From contig OY754467.1 in the NCBI GenBank assembly GCA_963575645.1, forward strand, positions 434,001 to 498,000: a DNA stretch of 64,000 nt, written 5' to 3'. Shown one piece after another: positions 35,196 through 46,232 of this stretch. The stretch's first letter is position 1. The number at the start of each line of letters is the position of its first letter. Origin of the DNA: Xanthostigma xanthostigma. Lineage: Eukaryota; Arthropoda; Insecta; Raphidioptera; Raphidiidae. The position numbers were made by a program, and so were the translations under genes. The notes under the pieces were generated by a model. That model made no database searches. It saw only the letters and a program-made list of their open reading frames with translations, and had not been told where the DNA came from.

Positions 35196-35678
35196 TTTAT
35201 TCAACTCATGCGCGTTATTCATGTTTTATCATGCCTAAAAACCGAACCCTAAATAGCCATTTACCGACTGGTGACAATTACTTGTCATAACTCAATGAAG
35301 ATTCCTACTAGCTCGGCCATTGTGGAGTAATGAAAATAAACGTAACTATTTTCTGAGTCGTAACGAAATAGTAGGTAACAACAACTCCGTTGTTACCCAT
35401 TGAGGCTAAAATTGAGAGGCCGAATGTTTTCGACATGGAGTTTATTCATAACCGGCTAACCTCAAACCAAAACATTGAATCGTGCTGTTTGGTGCTGTTA
35501 GTATTGACAGTTTTTTTTATAAAGAAATAAATAGATATTTACAACATCTCATTAATAACAATAAATAAAACATGAATAATGCGCAATTGTTGAATAAAAT
35601 TATGGGCGTAACTTGTAGGCTAAGTCATGACCTGTCAGCGCCATGAATGACTTAGACTACTAGTTACGCCAATATCTA
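35196..35678 (+). mobile_element. Family E copy 3
   Basis: The same sequence and orientation as copies 1 and 2, with the terminal stem-loop kept. Confidence 0.7.
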
Positions 35679-36270
35679 TTTTAAGTCTGATCAAATCAAC
35701 TGCCGGGAAAGACAAGAGAAATCTTGGTAACGTAAAATTAAACGGGAAATGTTTCAACGCTGAACGCATCAACGAAAGAAGTTTCACTTCTCCCGCGATC
35801 TCATTTAACCTATGTTTATCTTTAAAAGTGGTAGACACCAGAAACCCAACACAAAACTTGGAAATTGACGAGTCGACGAAATAATGACACCACACCGTAA
35901 CTGCGGTGGATTATACAGAGAGACGGCGCAGTTGATCTTTTCTCGCCGTCACAGGCGCGAGTGCAGCTCGGCGTTTTAATGTTGCCGGGCGAGGTGCCCG
36001 CGTCTAGGTCACTCGTATCACAGTATGCACCGGGGTTGGCCAAGATTTGAAGGTCAAACGCAGACAAGATGGTGGAGGGACGCAGACACGCGCGGCGTGT
36101 GTGCCGCCCGGACGCCGCTATTGATTTTACACCGGCACAGCTGTGCGACGTCGAAGGGGGCGGCGGGACGACGCTACACTGCAACGGGCCTGCATGCACC
36201 CACACTGCACTGCACGTGCACCGCTTACACCGAAACCACCTTCTTACACCTTGATTTTTTTTTAAGGTTA
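35679..36270. promoter_or_regulatory. CpG-rich single-copy island in intron 1
   Basis: From about 35920 to 36240 the sequence is strongly GC- and CpG-rich with no repeat copy. Open frames occur on both strands, as expected from such composition. An alternative first exon, an enhancer or a promoter are possible readings; no specific motif decides. Confidence 0.3.
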
Positions 36271-36620
36271 TTAAAGTGAAACTTTTATTCTATCGCCCCG
36301 AATTTTTCTGGCCGTCTGTTGCATGTCGTATTACAGGCGGCCGCGGAGTAGGGGTAAAGTGAAAGGCGCTCGGAGTAGGCGCTCGGTAGAGCAGCCAAGG
36401 CCAATATGGCGGCGACCATGGTTAGCATCAGCTGACCGTGTAGTATGTATAACACATAGTCAGTCTGTCATGCGGGCAAGTGCTGTACAGTGTTTACATG
36501 TTTTTATTCGTGTATTCATGTGAATATTGTTGTTTATAATTAATCGTGATGGATAAGTGTCTACAATCCAATAAAAGTTTCACTTGCGTCGTGGTTTCAT
36601 AAAACCACACAACTGTTTTT
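36271..36620 (+). mobile_element. Family P copy 1 (Helentron-like)
   Basis: The left subterminal repeat AAGTGAAACTTTTATT and its partner AATAAAAGTTTCACTT near the right are followed by a hairpin GTGGTTTCATAAAACCAC and a T-tract. It contains CAATATGGCGGC, a Pho/YY1-like site, and an open frame of 66 codons shared with copy 2. Confidence 0.7.
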
Positions 36621-36854
36621 TATACAGTATAGTAGTAATTGCGTCAGTATTTTGTTGTAGTTGAGAAAGCATGTATGACAATAAATTATTATTTCAATTA
36701 TTTGTGGGTGACGTTTCTAAATGACTCGTCTTTTACAAACCCCCAGCTGCTACGCTCTAATTTGAGAACTGATAAAAAAAAAATGAAAATATACATTTAG
36801 CCTTTAGAGCTTAGACCACTCTGATACCTAGTTGGTGGTAAAAAAAAAAGGTTT

Positions 36855-37146
36855 GCACTCCGGGAGTGTCGGCAGAAGTGAAAACTTGAATATTAACGTC
36901 TTAATTTTTTGCATTTAGAAGCATTGTTTATTTATTGGCAACACTTGTAAATAAAATGGTTTGTATCATAGATTGCATTTTATGTACGATATTTCAACGC
37001 TAGATGTCTAACGTTGTATAAAAAGTATCTGGCAATTACTATCACTTAGAGAGTCTCACCCAGTTCTTACTTTTCCTGACGCGAGTTTAACATTTTTTAC
37101 CCATTACAAAAAAAGTGTACAACGCCGCTAAAGAAGTTTTCACTTC
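36855..37146 (-). mobile_element. Family D copy 4 (Helentron-like)
   Basis: GCACTCCGGGAGTG palindrome, GAAGTGAAAACTT, and AAGTTTTCACTTC at 37134-37146. It has the same interior as copies 3 and 5. Confidence 0.75.
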
Positions 37147-37620
37147 AAAAATGACCTTGGCTAGATTCGAACCCAATGCTTCCCGATTGAAAGTCCAGCA
37201 CTCCTATAAATTCATCTACATGTTATTATCTCGGGTGTTAACAAAAGCAAAATAGTGTCTGCTGCCACGTTAACTATATACCCAACGTTCGTCTAACTAC
37301 TACAGTAGGTGATGATAAAATCCATATTAAAATATGCACCGTCACGTTCGACAACGTAACTCGAGTCATTTGAAAGTCAGTGCCGGGCTGCAGTAAGGTC
37401 CGCTTACGCTTAAACTAACCTCAACTTCCGGTTCAAGACACGCAAATTTTCATTCGTAGGTGTCCAAGAAGTTCTAATCAGCTCCTACGAACTGATATAG
37501 CGTTTAAACTGCATGGGTAGCATCTGAAACTCAACACAGCAGAACAACCGATCAGATCCCAGCCAGACGGCGACAGAGCATGCGCTCTTCACGTGAAAAC
37601 TATATGTTTTAGTAGGAAAG
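37147..37620. other. Unassigned stretch with a tRNA-like half
   Basis: On the minus strand at about 37155-37205, GGTTCGAATC is a B-box-like motif preceded by an arm-like ACTTTCAATCGGG. No 5' half is present. The rest is single-copy sequence. Confidence 0.3.
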
Positions 37621-38049
37621 ACTTTTTTGACGTGATAACGTCTTATAAATTGATGAAACACCGACTGCACGCACGAAAAAGAGTAACGTTCCGCAAGCGA
37701 GAGCGCGATATAAGCGATAGTCTCTCTCTTCTCGCGTGACGTCAGAGAGTAGTGTGCGTTCAACATTTTTTTCGGCTGTTCCAGCGAAGCTACATCTGAC
37801 AGATGGCCAGATAAATTATACGGTTTGTTAACAAATATATAATATATATACATTCTTTTAAATGTCTTTTATAATTGCTTAAAAATATGTATTTTGCTTT
37901 GGTTGATCAAATTATTAGTCGGTAAAAATATAGTTTGACAGCTACTAAAATTTAGGTTATGTATTATTAAATATGATATTCGAGCGGAATACGTTATCAC
38001 GTAAAACTATCGTCCGTAAACCGACTTTACAGACAACCAATTTTTTTTT
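37621..38049 (+). mobile_element. Family A copy 4, internally deleted
   Basis: Both family A ends are present, but most of the standard interior is replaced by a CpG-containing segment at about 37690-37760. Confidence 0.7.
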
Positions 38050-38163
38050 AAGTATCCGTGTTTCGGTGAGTTTTTTTTCTTAACATTCAGTATCTTAGCT
38101 AAGGTTTCGCGTTTCTTTCAGAGATACTAGCATCCCTCAACTGTTTAGCATCTATTATATGCA

Positions 38164-38166
<3 letters not shown>

Positions 38167-38202
<36 letters not shown>
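38167..38202. repeat. (CT)n microsatellite
   Basis: About 18 uninterrupted CT units. The flanks from 38050 to 38356 hold nothing else recognised. Confidence 0.95.
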
Positions 38203-38204
<2 letters not shown>

Positions 38205-38356
38205 AGAGATTAATTGATTTTTGAGCGTACCAAAAGTTCTCGGACTTCATAATATTTTTGATTGCAGGCGCCCGGCAATAGTGGCTATAAGTGTCGATTT
38301 AGATAAAAATAAATCAAAGCAAAAATCGAACACGTAAACTAATTATATTAATATTA

Positions 38357-38707
38357 CTAGCGGTCCCGCCCGGTTTCACACTGGTGCAAAAGAACGAATG
38401 GGGGGAGAAACATGAGTACGCACATTAATCTTAGTTTACCGAGATGAATATTGTGTCCGAATTTTATAATGATCGGAGTTACCGTTCAAAAGTTTTTGTC
38501 GCACGGACAAATTTTGAGTTACATTTTGCAACATTTTTCATTGATGCTCCGTTCCTATTGGTCGTAGCGTGATATTGTATAGCCTACAGCCTTCCTCGAT
38601 AAATGGACTATCCAACAAAAAAAAAATTTTAATTCGAACCAGTAGTTCCTGAGATTAGCGCGTTCAACCAAACAAACAAACTCTTCAGCTTTATATAGTA
38701 GTATAGA
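38357..38707 (-). mobile_element. Family B copy 5, short form
   Basis: CTAG and the GGTCCCGCCCGGTTTCAC start are at the left, and TATAGTAGTATAGA at the right. It lacks the tRNA-like segment. Confidence 0.75.
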
Positions 38708-39081
38708 TATAGATTTCGATCAGAGGTTTTTTTTATTGAACAGAGAAAACGTAAAGGAGACCGGAACTCGTCCCGTTAATTTGTAAAGAGACCTTGATGA
38801 TGCGATAAAAATCCGTGCAGGAAACATTCATAAAATCTATTTGCTCCCAGCACCTTGACGAGGTATCTCAGACCTCCTTCATCCGCGCGGAGTCGGAAAT
38901 TTGTCACATTTCAACTTTACATAAATGTATGTGCCGCTTGCAATCTAATAAACGTTTCGAGGCCTGCTTAATTCAACAAAACGACGCGTTGACATTTTCA
39001 CCCCATTTTTTTCGGCGGATAGGGGATATATAAATCGTGCTATTCATTTCCGGTGACTTATTTCCAGAGTTGGGCCTACTT
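38708..39081. other. No recognised feature
   Basis: Single-copy intronic sequence. A 72-codon frame at 38815 has no supporting splice sites or domain. Confidence 0.3.
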
Positions 39082-39446
39082 AAAAAACAGTTGTGTGGTT
39101 TTAAGAAACCACGACGCAAGTGAAACTTTTATTGGATTGTAGGCGTTGGATTGTAGACACTTATCCATCACGATTAATTATAAACAACAATATTCACATG
39201 AATACACGAATAAAAACATGTAAACACTGTACAGCACTTGCCCGCATGACAGACTGACTATGTGTTATACATACTACGCGGTCAGCTGATGCTAACCAAG
39301 GGCGCCGCCATATTGGCCTTGGCTGCTCTACCGAGCGCCTACTCCGAACGCCTTTCACTTTACCCCTACTCCGCGGCCGCCTGTAATGCGACACGCAACA
39401 GACGGCCAGAAAAATTCGGGGCGATAGAATAAAAGTTTCACTTTAA
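39082..39446 (-). mobile_element. Family P copy 2 (Helentron-like), inverted
   Basis: The reverse complement of copy 1 over its full length, with few differences. One is a GCG-for-ACC change in the GGCGGCGACC region and another is a short duplication near 39140. Confidence 0.75.
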
Positions 39447-40327
39447 AAAGAGAAGACGCGCGCGTTGGATATTTGTTCGAATGGAAATTTACTGGCTATT
39501 GACCTCAGTTGTCGAGCGTCTGTAATTTACATTGACGACCTCTTACTGGTCGTGTTTATATTTATTTTTAAGATCTGCACCAAAATTATCTCTGCATCTA
39601 GTATAGTCACCAATTCATGGAAACTTCGTACTTGGCTGCATACTTTGTATCCGGCTAACCACGGAAAAAGACTAGCTTTTAATAAATCGCCTGTATAGTT
39701 GATACTTTCCCTAGTTTTCATACCTATATTGGTTTTCGATGTTGTAGTATTTCGAAGTACTGCGGCCGATGTGTCGGTCAGTACTTGTTAACTGAAATTT
39801 TAGTTGGTAAGTTACTACTTATAGATTAACAAAAAATTCTAGAATGCCCAACTTTATTGTCGTTCTTGTGATAATATAATGCAATGGGATTAAAATAATC
39901 TTGCAAGTCGGTCCGCCCCTGTTTTATCTTATTTTCTTATAAGGGCTGAGTGTCGTATATAATAATGATGTGTTGATGATGAGCCGTCCAATTTATGATG
40001 ACGGCGTCGCGACGACTGGCGTCACAACAAAGTACACGCGAAAGAACACCTGTAATGATGCAAGCAGATGGAAAATAACAAGTTTTATTTTATGTGGATA
40101 TTCGCAGACTTAATAATAATGAGTCGGTATACTGTCACTCGAAAACACCCGAGACAGAGTATGCTGCATATACAAGGGTCGAAACTGTCAGATTACATAC
40201 CGTGTGTAATTTCAAAGCGTTTTACACAATATTGATATAACGGATATTTCTTTGAACTCGTGCCAATGATTGGGAAATTTAGGAATGAACTTGACAGTAA
40301 ATAAAACAGTTCGCCTAATAATAAAAA
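39447..40327. other. No recognised feature
   Basis: Single-copy intronic sequence. Overlapping frames at 39465-39721 on both strands carry no domain. Confidence 0.3.
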
Positions 40328-40780
40328 CTAGCGTGACCTGTGCGAATTATTCGCACTAAATAAGTATAATAATTATCACTTTACAAAATTATTTTTTAAA
40401 TATGATTGCAGGTATTCAATTCGTTTCTAATTTTGCACACTGCTTATAACGTTCTTCTTTTTGTTGTAAAAGAAATATTTTACTAAAATTGACATATAGA
40501 GGCGCAAGTAGCAAAAGCGTTGTTCAGCGCTGCCCGTCAGATGTCAGTATGAAGGTCAGATGACAGATCGAAGTGTTAACGTTACGACGTCAGATGGCAG
40601 ACGTTGTTCAGAGTTTAATTAATTTACAAAAACAATAGCAATTATAAATTTTTTAGTTGTCGATGTCAGTAGAGCAAGCAATTATCTGTAAAATGATATA
40701 TAATTTATGTGGAGAAATTGTGTGGTTTTTTCTAAAAAGGGAGGCAAACATCTTAAACCCTAGCGTATTAATATATATGA
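40328..40780 (-). mobile_element. Family C copy 3, short form
   Basis: CTAG, GTGCGAATTATTCGCAC hairpin, and ATATATATGA|T at the other end. The internal GTCAGATGGCAG block is shorter than in copies 2 and 6. Confidence 0.85.
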
Positions 40781-41752
40781 TTATGACACTGACTCACAAA
40801 ATAAGTGCAAGGAGGGAATAATTTATGCTATTACTGTGAGATGGCCAAACAAAAAATGTTGCGAAACAGTTGAAGGCGTGCGGTTTTTGTTTTATAACGG
40901 TACATCAACTGTTTTACATGGCTTTAACACGCCAAACAACTACATATTTTGACATGTGTGTGGGCATGTAATGTTCTTATGTTACGCTTGACACACGACA
41001 TACTGACATTAAGAACTGCAAAGACGTCACGGCAAAATAGTCAACAGGTCGCAAAAATACTGCTGGATTATAATTTATTATCCATCTTTTGAATATAATA
41101 TCGTATTTCACTTGACGTATAGGCGTGTATAACATTCGCCGAACTGTATAACAGTTTGTACATTTAGTAACTGGCCGATATTTTTGTCCCCCAAACTCCC
41201 TATTCCATAAAATTCACCAAAATCGTTAAAACCGTTTCCAAGAAGAAAGGTATTTTGACGAGTTAAAACGAGAACAGCGAGGCATATTATCATTACGAAC
41301 AAGATACAAACTACGTGTTTGCACGTACCTCCTATAAAATATCTGATTTTTCTCTCGTTTTTCAAAATTTTTGACATTTCAATTTTGAGCAAGATGACTT
41401 CATAGGCAGCGCTCAATTCTCATGCGATTAGACTATGATTTGCTATTGTCGCTACGTTTATTTTACTTTACTCAACTTTACAGCACTAATAAGCAACTAT
41501 TTGATACAGGAATGTGCATAAAAAATATATATTTAGTCAAGTATATCACAAGAATTGCTCATGTTATTCGTGTAGGACAAAAATTGCGCCGTTGGCGATC
41601 GCATGGAACAGATAAAATCATCATACTTGGAGCAAAGCCATAATTTGCTAAATTATTTCCGAGCGTATTTTGGATAAACAGACTCTTTATTCCTTTCCAG
41701 AACTACAGGGTGATCGGTGCATAGTGACTACTATAAAAACAGTTATATAGTA
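40781..41752. other. No recognised feature
   Basis: Single-copy intronic sequence. The open frames at 41108-41416 (minus) and 41422-41643 (plus) look random and have no acceptor and donor in phase. Confidence 0.3.
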
Positions 41753-42332
41753 CTAGCCGCTACCCGCGGCTACGCCCGCGATTGAGATGGAAATCGACTT
41801 TTGACATGCATATCAGGGGTTGAGGTATTGCACATATTTTGACAAACAATTTTCTTATTTTTCGTAAAAAATTTTTATTTTTTTTTTAATAAAAAGTATC
41901 CTATGTTACTTCTAATACCTTCAAGAGTGTATGTGCAAAGTTTCATGATGATCGGTTAAGTAGTTTTTGCGTGAAAGCGTAACAAACAAACTTACATTCG
42001 CATTTATAATATTTCGTTTTCATAAAATTTGTAAGTCCGGTCCTGTCGGGCCGATTTTAATGAAATTTTAATAGCACATTTTAATCATTACTAAAGGGTT
42101 AAATTTCAATTTTGAAACGATTCGGAGAAATTTTTCGGTATTTTTGGGCCCAAAAAATGTTTTCAACCCTTTCTTATTTTTCGTAAAAAATTTTTATTTT
42201 TTTTTAATAAAAAGTATCCTATGTTACTTCTAATACCTTCAAGAGTGTATGTGCAAAGTTTCATGATGATCGGTTAAGTAGTTTTTGCGTGAAAGCGTAA
42301 CAAACAAACTTACATTCGCATTTATAATATTA
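41753..42332 (-). mobile_element. Helitron-like element with a tandemly duplicated body
   Basis: CTAGCCGCTACCCGCGGCTA at the left forms a hairpin with CTAG. The right end TTATAATATTAATA resembles lepidopteran Helitron 5' ends read on the minus strand. A block of about 160 bases with AAAAGTATCCTATGTTACTT occurs twice (about 41849-42013 and 42172-42332). Confidence 0.6.
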
Positions 42333-42526
42333 ATAAAAAATAATGATATGAATATGATAACCACAAACTAACTGCTCCAAAAAGGCCTTCCAAACCAGAA
42401 GAGATACAGCTCTGCGCTTGTGCTCATTCGATTCAGCGCACTTTTTTCTATAAGGTCAAGTAAATGCAGGCATATCCGTGACACTTTTATGTTTTCTAAA
42501 TGATTGACAAAATTCTAGTTTTTCGA

Positions 42527-43029
42527 TTTTTGACGTGATAACGTCTTATAAATTGATGAATCACCAATCTTATAAATTGATAAAACACCGGCTGCATGCA
42601 CGAAAAAGTGTAACGTTCCTAAATCCTAACGTTCGTAACGCGTAACGTTCCGCCTGACCCTGTGCGTGCTTTTTATCCCTACGCGGTCGGTCGTCTTTGT
42701 TTGCCGTACATGGAAATTAGAAGAGAAAATAACGTATGTCTTGTCTTAACATGAAAACGGCTGCATTTCTAATGTTTAATTCAATTTTTTGACATTAGTA
42801 TTTTGTGAAATGCAACGCCTTCTAAGTTAAGTATTGGAATAACTAATTATTATTAGAACATAATACTTTGACAGTTGCAAACGTCACTTTTGACATTTCT
42901 TATCATTCCGACACCAAGGATAAGCGGATTGAAACCAAATTTTGGGAGGTTTAGGTTATGTATTACGGAATACGTTATCACGTAAAACTATCGTCCGTAA
43001 ACCGACTTTACAGACAACCAATTTTTTTT
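42527..43029 (+). mobile_element. Family A copy 5, ending 42 bases before exon 2
   Basis: Family A ends with the variant interior shared with copy 2 (GACACCAAGGATAAGCGG). Its T-tract at 43020-43030 lies just upstream of the exon 2 acceptor region. Confidence 0.75.
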
Positions 43030-43071
43030 TGCATTTTCAGCATCTCACTAACGTAATTTCTTTTGTTGCAG

Positions 43072-43206
43072 AGTGTCCTTCGGGAGCTCCAAGGGCTCTA
43101 TGGTCGAGACGTTGATCTACGAGAGCCCTTTACAGGAGGAACCTGAAGTTAGCCCTACAATTGAATACACGTGTCCATTTCCTGCTGATGCCGGCGACCA
43201 GACTGA
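43072..43206 (+). CDS. Second coding exon of the same gene, with RVxF-type motif
   Basis: An acceptor TTTTGTTGCAG ends at 43071, with a plausible branch site CTAAC about 20 bases upstream. The donor at 43207 is GTATGT. The exon is 135 nt with phase 2 at both ends and encodes residues 127-170 plus two bases of codon 171. Joined to exon 1, the split codon AG|A gives Arg126 and the sequence reads K125-R-V-S-F129, followed by GSSKGSMVETLIYE and an acidic, Pro-containing stretch. KRVSF fits the known protein phosphatase 1 docking consensus [RK]-[VI]-x-[FW]. That match is sequence-based, and a role in PP1 binding is inference. The competing AG at 43072-43073 leads to a frame that stops. The coding sequence continues beyond the window. 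Confidence 0.8.
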
Positions 43207-44498
43207 GTATGTAACATTTTTTTATTTTTTATTGTCATTGTTATTTGTAAGACGTATTTGAATCCAGGGTAAATTTCTGCCTCAGTTTTTCAAAGCCGGA
43301 AATCTCTTTGATCTCTTGTGCATGGGACTATTCAGAGAGTTGGTTTTAAAGGTCAAAAAGTCACACAAAATTTGTTTTCCCGTTCCCAGAGCAGAATCTG
43401 GGAACCGGCAAATATATAAATATAGACTGAAATGTAACAATGTAGTTCGTTGATTGCTGGTTCAATAAATGTAAATTATAATGAACTACATTATTGCAGC
43501 AGGCGACCTTCACTCATTATTATATAATTGTTGCCTTCACGAAACAACGACGCTGCATTGTTGATTTATAAAATGGCGGCACAAAACCGGATATCGCGTT
43601 ATATAATTTCCGTACACCGCTCTGAATGCAACATACTTTCGGAATACCATTGCAGTGTTGCCAACTTCGAGAATGTTCTCAGAAAATATTTTTTTTTTTA
43701 GTTGACAACGATTTCGTTGAAATTATTACAGCGACGAAATCAGAGTTCTTATGGTGATCATAGGATTTTAACGTAGTGCGAAAGTTGATATGTTTTAGAA
43801 AAAAAAATCGTATCAGGGCCGACATTTGATTGATTTTTAACGACCTATTGTTACATTGTTGAAGTGAAAACAAAATGGGGCCACGTTTAATTAAAATATT
43901 GATCTGTCAATATGTTAACAATGAGTTGGTATTTCGTCTTTTTGAAGATTTCCATCAAAATTATTGGACGCGCGTTGTGTGTTTAGGCTGCGCGTGCGCC
44001 TCTCATAATTTTGATGGAAATCTAAAATTAGAAACCGACTAACACAGTCGCAATGTCTCCATACATTTGATCGAAAACAATGAAAGTATCTAAGTACTCG
44101 TTAAGCCATTATAACCGGAAATAAACAAAGTGAATAAAATATAAGCCAAGGCAATCCGACCAAAATTGCGATCTGTAGAGTCGTGACGTACATATGTAGG
44201 TACATACGTACGTACGTACGTACATACGTACAGACCAACCGACAACTGCTGTTCGTGATTTTCAATTACAATTTTAGTAGTAATTATGAACTCTAACCGA
44301 TCTAAATATGATTCTATTTTATAGAACAGAATCTCCTCTATTCAAAAAACTATACAATTTGAATGGATTTCGTGCGAAATTAACCTAAATATAACTTCTT
44401 TTATGAATGAAAGTCAGCTCTGACGCACAAAGCGATAATAGAGCACGTACCGCAGTTCAGCGGCATGTGCAATACCGTTTTTGTTTCTATAGAACTTA
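43207..44498. other. Intronic stretch after exon 2
   Basis: No transposon copy is recognised. A hairpin pairing GATTTCCATCAAAATTAT with its complement lies at 43947-44023, and a (TACG/TACA)n tract lies at about 44195-44233. Confidence 0.5.
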
Positions 44499-44970
44499 CT
44501 AGCGTGACCTGTGCGAATTATTCGCACTAAATAAGTATAATAATTATCACTTTACAAAATTATTTTTTAAATATGATTGCAGGTATTCAATTCGTTTCTA
44601 ATTTTGCACACTGCTTATAACGTTCTTATTTTTGTTGTAAAAGAAATATTTTACTAAAATTGTCATATAGAGGCGCAAGTAGCAAAAGCGTTGTTCAGCG
44701 TTGCCCGTCAGATGGCAGTATGCAGTATTTACAATATGAATGTCAGATGACAGATCAAAGTGTTAACGTTACGCCGTCAGATGGCAGACGTTGTTCAGAG
44801 TTTAATTAATTTACAAAAACAATAGCAATAATAAATTTTTTAGTTGTCGATGTCAGTAGAGCAAGCAATTATCTGTAAAATGATATATAATTTATGTGGA
44901 GAAATTGTGTGTTTTTTTCTAATAAAAAGGGAGGCAAACATCTTAAACCTTAGCGTATTAATATATATGA
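44499..44970 (-). mobile_element. Family C copy 4, short form
   Basis: Helitron-like ends, with CTAG and hairpin at the left and ATATATATGA|T at the right. It shares the GCCGTCAGATGGCAG motifs. Confidence 0.85.
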
Positions 44971-45529
44971 TTGCAGAACCCCATCCCCTCCCTCCCCCTC
45001 GAAGCGTTAGTCCAATGTATAAGAACCACAGTTTGGAGACCGCTGCTCTTTCTGCACATAATACACCGTGTTTTATGTGTCGTGCACCAGATCGCATTTG
45101 CATACTATGTGGGTTTTTGCATTGTTAAATTTATATAGCTTTATGGCAATTATTAACGTAGGTAGTTTAATATTCCGCGTATGCAAAATTGAGTCGAAAT
45201 TATGTACTGCAGGTGCAGTTGAAAGAACCGATGACTTATGAAATATTAAACTTCCAATTTAAAACGTGCTTCTCATAAAATCGGGCGACTAATTTGTTTT
45301 TTAATCTCGGATCGAGCGACGTAACCAAATCAGAGACAGCGAAATCGACATTTTTTTTTCCGATTCTATTAACGGTTTTATAGGACGACCTAAATTCGGT
45401 TTGTAAAATTGTTAACTGGTTGTTCGGCTGGAAGAATTGGAAGCGAAGACTGTGTAGGATAATTACACGAATAATGTGAGTGAGGTATCGTCAAATTCAT
45501 GAATTTAGCGTATTTTGTGGTGTTACCAG
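44971..45529. other. Unassigned stretch
   Basis: GAACCCCATCCCCTCCCTCC followed by AATGTATAAGAACCACAGTT resembles a decayed hAT end. No partner was located. Otherwise single-copy. Confidence 0.3.
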
Positions 45530-45957
45530 CAGTGGTGTTGTGCTAATTTTTTTTTACCGAAACGCGTATATTATATAATTATATAGACAAGGCCGATCCT
45601 GGGTAGGCGGCCGCTCTGTGCGGTCTCATGTCCCAAATTTGACTCCCGGAAGGGGGGGGGGGGGGTGAAAAGAGATAAAAACTGTAACTGAAATACATTA
45701 ACATTATTTTTTTCATTGTTTGGAATTTTTCTATTTGTTGGCACATTGTTACAAATTTTTTCAATTGTTATGTCGATTTGAGAAAAAAAAAACAAATTAG
45801 GTACGTTAATAAAATCCTAAAGTAAGATTTACATTATTTTTTTCATTGTTTGAAATTCTCGTTATCAGGAATCATCTTTAGTTCCGGAACGCGTTCCTGT
45901 CCAAAAAGGAAGTACTGGAACGACGTTCCGGAGCGTTCATGCTCGACAACACCACTG
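45530..45957. mobile_element. hAT-like short element
   Basis: Inverted ends CAGTGGTGTTG and CAACACCACTG are flanked by GTTACCAG and GTTACCAA, an 8-bp duplication with one mismatch. It contains a G-run at about 45652-45665 and a repeated ATTATTTTTTTCATTGTTTG. Confidence 0.75.
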
Positions 45958-46007
45958 GTTACCAACATGGTTGCAAAGATTTTATTTTGGTGTGACAGTA
46001 ACAATTC

Positions 46008-46232
46008 GTAACCCAAAGGAATGGTGAGACCTCTGGTGAGAAATGCGCCGAACTGTCCTAAGAGTGGTTTTTGACAGATGAACATTGATTTAGAAAAGCA
46101 TGATGGAGGCTAACCTAGCCTCCATCATGCTTTCCTAAATCAATGTTTACCTTATGCCTCCATAGTCAAAAACCCCCCTTAGTACAGTTCAGCGCATCTC
46201 TCACCAGAGGTCTCACCATTTCTTTGGGTTCC
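46008..46232. repeat. Foldback inverted repeat
   Basis: The arms include GGTGAGACCTCTGGTGAGA and its complement, and meet at AGGCTAACCTAGCCT near 46110. Each arm is about 105 bases with some indels. The class is unknown. Confidence 0.75.

Larger units (their letters stand above)
10964..43071 (+). other. Intron 1, about 32.1 kb, phase 2
   Basis: The intron is bounded by the donor after exon 1 and the acceptor before exon 2. It contains most of the repeats listed here. No additional coding exon could be supported inside it, although a small exon or an alternative first exon cannot be excluded. Confidence 0.7.

Noticed and set aside
31560-35678. Family E copies as long terminal repeats of a retrotransposon
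   Set aside because: The ends are not TG...CA, three copies are present, and the intervening sequences hold no reverse transcriptase, primer site or polypurine tract.
35822-36205. 127-codon minus-strand frame in the CpG island
   Set aside because: Several frames are open on both strands here. Composition alone explains them.
43041-43071. Exon 2 starting at the upstream acceptor 43041
   Set aside because: The added 31 bases contain an in-frame stop, so it cannot be the normal coding exon; kept as a finding.
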